Source: Longitalea arenae | GTDB lineage: Bacteria; Bacteroidota; Bacteroidia; Chitinophagales; Chitinophagaceae | NCBI RefSeq assembly: GCF_016924755.1 | Contig: NZ_JAFFJX010000002.1 | Span: 682,001-746,000, forward strand | DNA: 64,000 nucleotides | Direction: 5' to 3' | Part shown: positions 1-7,135 of the stretch, piece after piece | Numbering within the stretch: position 1 is the stretch's first letter | Layout: every line of letters begins with the position of its first letter | Program-made: the position numbers and the translations under genes | Notes under the pieces: model-generated | Told to the model about the DNA's origin: nothing | The model's database searches: none | The model's input: only the letters and a program-made list of their open reading frames with translations

Positions 1-1037
1 CCGCCTTATACTATAAAGCGATGATGGATTTTTCTACATCCAGCACCAACCTCGATAACCGTTACCTGCAATACAAGATCGGCTGGGGCGGGGGTGATGA
101 AAGCACGGAGGTGATCTACAGTAAATATGGCGATGCCAGCAGTTTGAGTTATACGTCAGGCTGGGGAACGATCTTCGAAGCATCGGATGATCGTTTCAGC
201 TGGGAAATACTCTGGGCATTGCCGTACGATAATAAATTCAAACCCGAAAACCCGTTGATTAAACTGTTTTCACCCATTGGTGGCAATTACCTGGTGAAAC
301 CCTCGCAGGTCATCATCGATAGCTGGAACCAGCAGCTGCAAAATCCCATGGGTGTTCCCGGCGCTACCAACGGGGTGCCCTATGATGCCCGGGGTTTGCT
401 GAGCGTACGTACGATTGGCGGCCAGCCAACTATTACGAAATTTATTTCCAATTATATCAGCCAGAGTGCTTCGGTGCCATTGAATCCCCTGGTAAAGAAT
501 GGACGATGGTTCCTGTTCAGGACGGCCCATTTACACCTGCGCTTTGCCGAAGCGGCCAATCGCGACGGCTACCCCAGGCTTGGCTATGCGCTATTCAATA
601 ATGGCATACCTGCCGTGTACGCACCACCGGCCGGGGTCACTGATGTTACCAATTATCAAAATACATTAGACCTGGATGAACCATATAAATTCGATGCAAG
701 AATGGGCGAGATCCCGAATTACAGAAGTCCCTGGTACAGGAATATTGGTATTCGCCGCCGGGCCCTGCTGCAACCGATTACGCTAACGGCCACGAATTTC
801 ACCGACAGTATTTACCAGGTAGAAGAAGGGCTGATCAATGAGCAGGCTTTGGAAACAGCCTTTGAGGGTACGCGTTGGCCCGATCTGTTGCGGGTGGCCA
901 TCAGGAGGAATCAGCCCGCTTTTATTGCAGACAGGATCTATAACAAGCTGATGAAGTCTGGTATGTCGGTGGGAGAAGCAGCCCGCGCAAGGCATAAACT
1001 CATGCAAAAAGACTGGTTCCTGCCTTTCAAATTTTAA
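1..1037 (+). CDS. SusD/RagB-family outer-membrane lipoprotein, 3' part only
   Basis: This is the C-terminal part of a SusD/RagB glycan-binding lipoprotein, which sits on the cell surface over a SusC channel and captures oligosaccharides. The reading frame is open to the first base of the window (codons from base 3 read ALYYKAMMDF), so the ATG at 21 is internal and the lipoprotein signal lies outside. The late segment with E-x-x-F-E-G-x-R-W-x-D-L-x-R is the usual SusD C-terminal signature, and the protein ends 'LPFKF'. It lies 57 bases before the PL11 lyase on the same strand, so it is probably the SusD of a pectin (rhamnogalacturonan) utilization locus whose SusC is upstream of the window. 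Family is certain; substrate is inferred from the neighbour. Confidence 0.85.
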   Translation, partial: ALYYKAMMDFSTSSTNLDNRYLQYKIGWGGGDESTEVIYSKYGDASSLSYTSGWGTIFEASDDRFSWEILWALPYDNKFKPENPLIKLFSPIGGNYLVKPSQVIIDSWNQQLQNPMGVPGATNGVPYDARGLLSVRTIGGQPTITKFISNYISQSASVPLNPLVKNGRWFLFRTAHLHLRFAEAANRDGYPRLGYALFNNGIPAVYAPPAGVTDVTNYQNTLDLDEPYKFDARMGEIPNYRSPWYRNIGIRRRALLQPITLTATNFTDSIYQVEEGLINEQALETAFEGTRWPDLLRVAIRRNQPAFIADRIYNKLMKSGMSVGEAARARHKLMQKDWFLPFKF

Positions 1038-1094
1038 AGATCTATAGCTATGTGATCACTGTCAGATTCATTCACCATTTAAACGATTGTTCAT

Positions 1095-3191
1095 ATGAAA
1101 AAAACAAGATCCTTAATAACAGCCTGCCTGTTATTACTGGCAACGCATGCCGTTGCCCAACGGGTCATGGAAAGACTCGATCGCGGCGTAGTTGCCGTAA
1201 GAACCGGTAACAGTGTTTTTATCAGCTGGCGTTTACTGGGTTTAGACCCGCAGAACATTGGCTTCAATCTTTATCGCTCGGCCAATGGTGCCGCTGCTGT
1301 CAAACTGAATACATCGGTCTTGACCGGGGGAACGAACTATACCGACAATTCCGCCAATTTAACCGTGCGTAATGCCTACTATGTTCGGCCGGTAGTAAAC
1401 GGAGCCGAGCAGGCAGCCAGTTTATCGTATACGCTTATTGCCAATGCAGCCGACAAACCCTGCTTTACCGTACCCCTGCGCACCGGCAGCCTTATTCATT
1501 TTGTTTGGGTGGGCGACCTGGACGGTGATGGCGAATATGACTATGTGGTAGACCGCCTCGACTGGAATGGCGGTGGTTGTAAAATAGAAGCATATAAACG
1601 CGACGGTACTTTTTTGTGGGATGTAGATTATGGACCCAATAGTGTGAATATGGATAATATCTCGCCAGGTTCTGCCGCCATCGATGTAGGTAACTGGGAT
1701 GGTGTAACTGTTTATGACCTTGACCTCGATGGAAAAGCAGAAGTGATCACTAAAATTGCCAATGGTGTACGCTTTGGTGATGGCTCAACCTGGAGCAACA
1801 GCAGCAATACGCGGCAATGGCTCGCTATTCTGAACGGACAAACAGGGGCGCTCAAAAGTTATGTGACCATACCACAGGATTACAGCAGTGCTGGTTCCCT
1901 GGCCGGCAGCCTGGGCATCGGTTACCTGGATGGCGCTACACCGAGTGTGATCGGCAAGTTCAAGAACAGGAATGCAGACGGTTCTTTTAACCTTATGGTA
2001 TGTGCCTTTAAATATGCAGGCAACAATACGACCCTGCAATGGAAATGGCTCAGGGGTTCTTCTAATGCAGCAGATGGCCACCAGATCAGGATCATAGATG
2101 TTGATGGAAATGGTACCGATGAGATCTGTGATATCGGGTATTGCCTCAATGGCAATGGAACATTACGCTATTCACTGGGCGCGCAGGGCATTGTTCATGG
2201 CGACCGCACGCATATTGGCAAATTCGATCGTAACAGGGCCGGTATGCAGGGCTATGGTGTGCAGCAAAACAATCCCAGCGGATTGCTGGAATATTACTAT
2301 GACGCCAATACCGGTTCAGTGCTGTGGAAACATATGGGAGCGGTGAGTGATGTAGGCCGTGGCGCTGCCGGCGATATTGATCCCCGTTATAATGGATTTG
2401 AAGTATGGTCTTTCTCGGGCGTATATAATGCGCCGGGCAATACTAAGTTAACGGATGAACCGGCAAGGCCTTATCCGAATTTCCGCCTCTGGTGGGACGG
2501 GGATCTGCTCAGTGAGAACCTCAATGATGAAAAGATCGAAAAATGGAATTATACGGCTTCTACTGTTTCCCGCCTCGTCACCATGTGGAATTTCGATGGG
2601 GCGGGGGGCAGTGATCGCGGGGCGCCTATGTTCTATGGAGATATCCTGGGCGACTGGCGCGAGGAAGTGATACTGGTTACAGACAATTATTCAAAGCTCG
2701 TAGTATTTACTACCAATGTGCCAACCAGTACCAGGCTTTACACGCTGGCGCATAACCCGGCTTACCGCAATTGCATGACGATAAAAGGGTATATGCAGTC
2801 GCACCACACGGATTATTATTTAGGCAACGGCATGAGCACGCCGCCGGCCCCCAATATCAGTTATGCTGGAACGCCCATGGCTGCAGCCGGGATCGCCTCT
2901 GTTGCCACAGCAGCCGATGCCGCCCTTGCCAAAGGATTTGAGATCAGTCCAAACCCGGTAGGCGAAACGTTTATAAATCTCCAGTGGCAAACAGCAGAAA
3001 AAGCAGATCATGTATTTACGATCACCAACGGGCATGGACAGATGTTATTTGAAAAGAAACTGGGAATGATGCCGGCAGGGCAGTTCAATACCCGCATAAA
3101 TATCAGTAAAGCGAAATTAGCACCAGGAACTTATATCGGCAGCCTTCGTTCTGCCGGCAGCATTCAATCGAAAGTGTTTGTAAAACTTTAG
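1095..3191 (+). CDS. Rhamnogalacturonan lyase, PL11 family, T9SS cargo
   Basis: A 698-residue secreted polysaccharide lyase that resembles PL11 rhamnogalacturonan lyases, which cleave the rhamnose-galacturonic acid backbone of pectin rhamnogalacturonan I by beta-elimination. A signal peptide (residues 1-21, ending AVAQ) is followed by the PL11 N-terminal beta domain (RVMERLDRGVVAV, WRLLG) and a propeller rich in Asp/Gly calcium-site loops such as DLDGDGEYD, DLDLDGKAE and DVDGNGTDE. The last roughly 80 residues (from FEISPNPVGE) form a type IX secretion C-terminal sorting domain, so the enzyme is probably exported by T9SS and anchored or released at the surface. It follows the SusD gene closely and ends before a bidirectional terminator. 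Family call is strong; the exact bond cleaved is known from the family only. Confidence 0.9.
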   Translation: MKKTRSLITACLLLLATHAVAQRVMERLDRGVVAVRTGNSVFISWRLLGLDPQNIGFNLYRSANGAAAVKLNTSVLTGGTNYTDNSANLTVRNAYYVRPVVNGAEQAASLSYTLIANAADKPCFTVPLRTGSLIHFVWVGDLDGDGEYDYVVDRLDWNGGGCKIEAYKRDGTFLWDVDYGPNSVNMDNISPGSAAIDVGNWDGVTVYDLDLDGKAEVITKIANGVRFGDGSTWSNSSNTRQWLAILNGQTGALKSYVTIPQDYSSAGSLAGSLGIGYLDGATPSVIGKFKNRNADGSFNLMVCAFKYAGNNTTLQWKWLRGSSNAADGHQIRIIDVDGNGTDEICDIGYCLNGNGTLRYSLGAQGIVHGDRTHIGKFDRNRAGMQGYGVQQNNPSGLLEYYYDANTGSVLWKHMGAVSDVGRGAAGDIDPRYNGFEVWSFSGVYNAPGNTKLTDEPARPYPNFRLWWDGDLLSENLNDEKIEKWNYTASTVSRLVTMWNFDGAGGSDRGAPMFYGDILGDWREEVILVTDNYSKLVVFTTNVPTSTRLYTLAHNPAYRNCMTIKGYMQSHHTDYYLGNGMSTPPAPNISYAGTPMAAAGIASVATAADAALAKGFEISPNPVGETFINLQWQTAEKADHVFTITNGHGQMLFEKKLGMMPAGQFNTRINISKAKLAPGTYIGSLRSAGSIQSKVFVKL

Positions 3192-3358
3192 GTATAGCAG
3201 CAGTTGTGCGTCATTTTTACAAGGTGAGAAACGAGACTGACCGGTTGTAAAATGATGAACAAGCCAGGGTTATCATAATAGCATTCTTTGGGATCATCAT
3301 TGGGTTTTTACCCGGAGCTCTTCCCGGAGAATTCCCTGGTGGCAGCCGATACAAGACA

Positions 3359-3391
3359 GTAAGCCGCTCATGAATTTCGTGAGCGGCTTAC
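3359..3391. terminator. Bidirectional terminator hairpin
   Basis: A perfect 12-bp stem (GTAAGCCGCTCA, 3359-3370, with TGAGCGGCTTAC, 3380-3391) and a 9-base loop lie between the convergent PL11 gene and the PL1 gene. T-rich sequence follows on the plus strand (CTCTTTT). Confidence 0.8.
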
Positions 3392-3413
3392 TCTTTTAAT
3401 CGGTTATTACCTT

Positions 3414-4430
3414 TTACCGGTTACCCGCGCCTCCGCTTACGGTGCTGGGAACCGTACTTCCCGCGTTCATCGAGTAAGAATAGGGAGGGGTGAAGACACT
3501 TGAGTTAGGCGCCCAGGTTGGAATGCTGGTGCCGGAAAATACGTTGCCGCTGTTCCAGCTGATCCTGCCCTGTGCGCTGCTGCTGCTGTAATTGGCCCAT
3601 GCACGCGCCTGATTCTGGAAATAGCAGTTCTCCACCTTGATCTGGCTTTCATTGCCAACACCAATGCAATAATTGCTGCCAGCGGCCGCATAATAATTAT
3701 TGTAGCAGTGCACCTGGCCGAATCGTACACGCGGCATTCTTTCCACACAACCGGCATCATACCAGTTATGGTGCATGGTCACATGCAGTTTGCCCCGGTC
3801 ACCGGTAGCATCATCGCCATTGCCAATTAAGTTCACGAACTTATGTGAGCTTTGGCTGGCATAGCGGAAACGGCACCAGGATACGGTAACATTGTCTGAA
3901 GCCCGAACGATATCACACTCGCCATCCGAGCAATCGGTAAACGTACATTTATGTACGAATACGCGGGTGCTTCCCGAGATCTCTATGCCGTCTCCCGTAC
4001 CTGCACCCGATGGATTGGTGATATTCAGGTTTTGAATAATTACATTGCTTACGCCGGAAAGCCGCAGGCAACCGATGATACCGGAGCTGGAATTTGCGCC
4101 GATAATCGTTTTATTCGACTTTACATTAACCTGGCTGGACCCAAGATTCAGATTACCCGAGACTGTAATGAGTTGACTGGTGCTCGATTCGGCCGCAGTT
4201 CTGAAAGCGGCTGCTGTAGTAACGGTGATCGGTGTTGTTCCACCCGTTGTGCCGGCTGCAAAGCCGTTGGCGGTAGCAACCGTGAAGTCTGATGAGGGTG
4301 CCCGCTCGGGGCCGGCAGTTTCATCAGTGGGTGCGGTTGCAGTATCATTTTTGTTGCAGCCTGCGATCAGCAGGCAGGAAAAGACGGCGCCGCTTATAAG
4401 CGCGCCGATCGGTGGCATTGTTTTTTTCAT
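3414..4430 (-). CDS. Pectate lyase, PL1 family, lipoprotein
   Basis: A 338-residue parallel beta-helix pectate lyase that would cleave de-esterified homogalacturonan by calcium-dependent beta-elimination. The lipobox LIAGC places Cys25 as the lipidated residue, so the enzyme is probably anchored in the outer membrane. PL1 hallmarks are the DGIEISGSTRVFVHKC strand region (about 147-162), the DGECDIVRAS calcium-ligand region (about 169-178), VTMHHNWYD (217-225) and the catalytic-arginine motif RMPRVRFG (231-238). A Thr/Pro-rich linker (26-48) follows the anchor. It is convergent with the PL11 gene and has its own promoter region containing a perfect 12-bp palindrome. It probably works with the neighbouring PL11 lyase on pectin. 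Confidence 0.9.
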   Translation of the reverse strand: MKKTMPPIGALISGAVFSCLLIAGCNKNDTATAPTDETAGPERAPSSDFTVATANGFAAGTTGGTTPITVTTAAAFRTAAESSTSQLITVSGNLNLGSSQVNVKSNKTIIGANSSSGIIGCLRLSGVSNVIIQNLNITNPSGAGTGDGIEISGSTRVFVHKCTFTDCSDGECDIVRASDNVTVSWCRFRYASQSSHKFVNLIGNGDDATGDRGKLHVTMHHNWYDAGCVERMPRVRFGQVHCYNNYYAAAGSNYCIGVGNESQIKVENCYFQNQARAWANYSSSSAQGRISWNSGNVFSGTSIPTWAPNSSVFTPPYSYSMNAGSTVPSTVSGGAGNR

Positions 4431-4471
4431 AATGGCAATCGTGTTTTAAAGATGAATGTAACTGTTTATAA

Positions 4472-4483
4472 TAGAGCGCTCTA
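4472..4483. promoter_or_regulatory. Perfect 12-bp palindrome upstream of the PL1 gene
   Basis: TAGAGCGCTCTA is a perfect palindrome 42 bases upstream of the PL1 start codon (4430, minus strand). The position fits an operator, but the cognate regulator is unknown and a single palindrome of this size can occur by chance. Confidence 0.3.
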
Positions 4484-4746
4484 AGCAATAGGTATCTGTC
4501 TCTGCCTACAGGTGGCAGTGATGTTCATGAATTAAATCGTTATGATCTTCTGTCTGGGGAATGTGAGCAGCTAACGGTGAATGATCATCAGGCTGTTTGC
4601 GTGTACCCGGCTACGTATTAATATTTTTCTGCTGCCTTTCTGTGTCTATAAAGTTAACTTGGTTTTTTTCGTTTGCGGAACCGGGATAGTGTTTTTATTT
4701 ACGCAATCGTTCCCGGACTAACGGTGCATATATCCCAAATAAAAAA

Positions 4747-4783
4747 CAGGTGTGCCATCAGTTATTAAGAGATGACACACCTG
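4747..4783 (-). terminator. Terminator of the AraC-type regulator
   Basis: The arms CAGGTGTGCCATC (4747-4759) and GATGACACACCTG (4771-4783) pair with one mismatch. On the minus strand the stem is followed by TTTTTTATTT. It ends transcription coming from the AraC-type gene. The arms are closely similar to the terminator at 20873-20916. Confidence 0.75.
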
Positions 4784-4860
4784 CCTGATAAAATAAATGT
4801 CCTTGTTACACTGTATGAGCCTGTACCTCAGCTGGTATAAGCCGGGATTTGTATATCTTC

Positions 4861-5844
4861 TCAGGCTAGCTTCCCTTCTTTATTGTATTTGGCCTTATAA
4901 TCCAGCGGCGATAAACCGGTGATCCTTTTAAAGACTTCCCGGAAGGCTTTGTCGTCTGAGTACCCTACTTCGCTCATGACCTCAAAAACTGTTTTGCGGC
5001 CATTTTCGAGAGCGCGTTTGGCAACTTCTACTTTTACGCGTTGCAGGTATTCCACGGGGGTATTACCGGTAGCTTTAATAAAGCGCCTGTCGAAATTTCT
5101 CCGGCTTACAGCCAGTTTGGTGGCCAGCTCTTCAAAGGAGATCTTCTCGGTCATGTTCTTTTCGATGAATGTTTGCGCCTGGGTCACCACATCGTCGCCA
5201 TGATTCTTTTGTATCTGAAAAATTAAGAAGGGTGATTGTGAGGTTCTTTCAATATCTATCTGGAAGATCTTTGAACAGAAGATAGCCGTTTGGCGGTTAA
5301 AGTATTTCTCTACCAGAAAAAGCACCAGGTTCAGAAAGGAGAAGGCGCCGCCATTGGAGTAGATGCCTGGTTCTTCTGCGATCAGTTTATCGATGTGTAA
5401 GTCGATATTGGGAAAGAGCCGCCTGAAATCGGATGCTACATTCCAGTGGGTAGAGCAGGTCTTTCCATCGAGCAGGCCGGTAGCGGCCAGCAGGAAAGCG
5501 CCGGAACAAATGCTGGCAATTTCAGCGCCGTTTTTATACTGATCCCTGATCCAGTCGATCATTGCTTTATTATCTTCCAGCAGGTTGTCGAAATTTTCAT
5601 TGGCAATCGAAGGAATGATCACCAGGTCGGCTTTTTTAATTTGCTGCAGCGGTATTGGGTGTATAGAGAACAGGCCATGCTCCAATTGTAGTTCCTGCTC
5701 AAAACCTGCCACCTGCACCTTCATCATCGATTTGTTGCCCAGCCTTTGCCAGTAGGCATTGGCCCTGGTAAGGATCTCGTAAGTGCCGGCGACACTGCTC
5801 AGATTGACATAGGTGTTTGGAACAAGTATGATCACCTGCTTCAT
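4861..5844 (-). CDS. GlxA-type transcriptional regulator (DJ-1/PfpI domain plus AraC HTH)
   Basis: A 327-residue regulator with an N-terminal DJ-1/PfpI (class I amidotransferase-like) domain and a C-terminal AraC DNA-binding domain. The nucleophile-elbow-like segment ICSGAFLLA (about residues 116-124) marks the first domain. The C-terminal ~100 residues carry two helix-turn-helix motifs, including FEELATKLAVSRRNFDRRF and VFEVMSEVGYSDDKAFREVFKR, ending GLSPLDYKAKY. In this family the first domain usually senses a small molecule and is not catalytic. It is monocistronic, downstream of the GH43-GH2 operon and separated from it by an inverted repeat. Targets cannot be read from the sequence; carbohydrate genes nearby may or may not be controlled. 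Confidence 0.88.
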   Translation of the reverse strand: MKQVIILVPNTYVNLSSVAGTYEILTRANAYWQRLGNKSMMKVQVAGFEQELQLEHGLFSIHPIPLQQIKKADLVIIPSIANENFDNLLEDNKAMIDWIRDQYKNGAEIASICSGAFLLAATGLLDGKTCSTHWNVASDFRRLFPNIDLHIDKLIAEEPGIYSNGGAFSFLNLVLFLVEKYFNRQTAIFCSKIFQIDIERTSQSPFLIFQIQKNHGDDVVTQAQTFIEKNMTEKISFEELATKLAVSRRNFDRRFIKATGNTPVEYLQRVKVEVAKRALENGRKTVFEVMSEVGYSDDKAFREVFKRITGLSPLDYKAKYNKEGKLA

Positions 5845-5939
5845 GGTATAAGTTTGCTATAAAGGTACTGGATTAGTTTGTCCAGATCAACCCGGCAGTT
5901 TGTCTATTTTGCACCCCATGAGAGGTCAGATCATAAGAT

Positions 5940-5992
5940 CACAGTTCAAAGTTTGATTTGCGAAGCCGGGGCTGCATAAACTTTGAACTGTG
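5940..5992 (-). terminator. 15-bp inverted repeat after the GH43-GH2 operon
   Basis: CACAGTTCAAAGTTT (5940-5954) and AAACTTTGAACTGTG (5978-5992) are perfect inverted arms around a 23-base GC-rich loop. It lies just downstream of the GH43 stop codon, so it probably terminates the operon. There is no clean T-run, so it may be a repeat or RNA-stabilizing hairpin instead. Confidence 0.5.
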
Positions 5993-6016
5993 AACTTTGA
6001 AGTGTTAAATGTTAGC

Positions 6017-7105
6017 TCATTTTTGCGAATGGATCGTTTGTATACTTCCATCTGCATTATAGGTGAGCGGCGCCACTTTTACATTGCGTAAATGCGTTTT
6101 GCCGGAGAGCTGTACATCGTGATAGAACAAATACCATTTGCCATCTTTCTCAATGATGCTGTGGTGATTCGTCCAGCCCTCAACCGGTGCGAGTAACACG
6201 CCGCGGTAAGTGAAGGGGCCGTAGGGGCTGTCGCCCGTTGCATAACAAATGTTATGGGTGTCGCCGGTGGAGTAGGAGAAATAATACTTGCCATTGTATT
6301 TATGCATCCAGGCCGCTTCGAAGAAGCGTTTGTCGTTGTCCTTTTCTTTGAACAGGTTGCCGGCGCTGTCGACGATCCTGATCTCTTTTACAGGTTCCGC
6401 AAAACTTTTCATATCTGCCCCCAGTTTGGCTACCCTTGGTAAGATGGCCAGCTGGTCTCCCTGTTTTAATTTGCCGGCGCTGTCGTATTTATTCTTTTCC
6501 CAGCGTTGCAATTGTCCGCCCCAGATACCCCCAAAATACATGTAAAACGAACCGTTATCGTCTTTAAATACACAGGGATCGATGCTATAGCTGCCTTTGA
6601 TCGGCTCTTTTTCAGGGGTAAAAGGACCTTCGGGGTTTTTGGCCGTAGCAACGCCAATTTTAAAGACATCGTTCTTGTCCTTCAATGGAAAATACAGGTA
6701 ATAGGTGCCGTTGGCAAAAGCGGCATCCGGCGCCCATAACTGGCGGCCGGCCCAGGGGATATCCTTCACGTGCAGGGCAACACCATGATCGGTTACCTTT
6801 CCACCCACGGAATCCATGGAAAGGACATGATAATCCATCATATTGAAATGGTCGCCATTGTCGTTTTCCGGCGTGCCGGTGGCCGTATCGTGCGAAGGAT
6901 AAATGTATATGCGGCCATTAAATACATGCGCCGAAGGATCGGCTGTATAAATATGCGATACCAGTGGCTGCGATAGATACTTGTTGCCGGTTGTTCCCTT
7001 GTTTACCTCGCTTGAATCGCTTGTTGGCGCCTGGCCGCTTCCTGCATCATTGCAACTGCAGATGGCAGCTACCGCAGATGCCAGTAAAAAGACGTTTTTG
7101 ATCAT
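6017..7105 (-). CDS. GH43 glycoside hydrolase lipoprotein (arabinofuranosidase/galactosidase type)
   Basis: A 362-residue five-bladed beta-propeller hydrolase of family GH43, likely acting on arabinan or galactan side chains of pectin. The N-terminus carries a lipobox with probable Cys18 (ICSC). The three GH43 catalytic carboxylates are visible: Asp56 in YTADPSAHVF (base), Asp176 in YSIDPCVF (pKa modulator) and Glu263 in FFEAAWMHKY (acid). The propeller motifs WAPDAAF and GPFT also fit. It is the second gene of an operon with the GH2 gene, 30 bases apart. Family is clear; GH43 members differ in substrate (arabinofuranose, xylose, galactose), so the specific activity is open. Confidence 0.9.
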   Translation of the reverse strand: MIKNVFLLASAVAAICSCNDAGSGQAPTSDSSEVNKGTTGNKYLSQPLVSHIYTADPSAHVFNGRIYIYPSHDTATGTPENDNGDHFNMMDYHVLSMDSVGGKVTDHGVALHVKDIPWAGRQLWAPDAAFANGTYYLYFPLKDKNDVFKIGVATAKNPEGPFTPEKEPIKGSYSIDPCVFKDDNGSFYMYFGGIWGGQLQRWEKNKYDSAGKLKQGDQLAILPRVAKLGADMKSFAEPVKEIRIVDSAGNLFKEKDNDKRFFEAAWMHKYNGKYYFSYSTGDTHNICYATGDSPYGPFTYRGVLLAPVEGWTNHHSIIEKDGKWYLFYHDVQLSGKTHLRNVKVAPLTYNADGSIQTIHSQK

Positions 7106-7135
7106 ATTGTCAGTGTTTATATTGTTATTATGGTT

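Larger units (their letters stand above)
4431..4860. other. Intergenic region between PL1 and AraC-type genes
   Basis: About 430 bases without a convincing gene. It holds the putative promoter of the minus-strand PL1 gene at its left end (with the palindrome at 4472-4483) and the terminator of the AraC-type regulator (4747-4783) at its right. The middle, about 4500-4740, is AT-rich and I see nothing specific in it. Confidence 0.5.

Noticed and set aside
21-1037. Treating the ATG at 21 as the start of the first gene
   Set aside because: The frame is open upstream to base 1 and encodes SusD-like sequence, so the gene is cut by the window edge.
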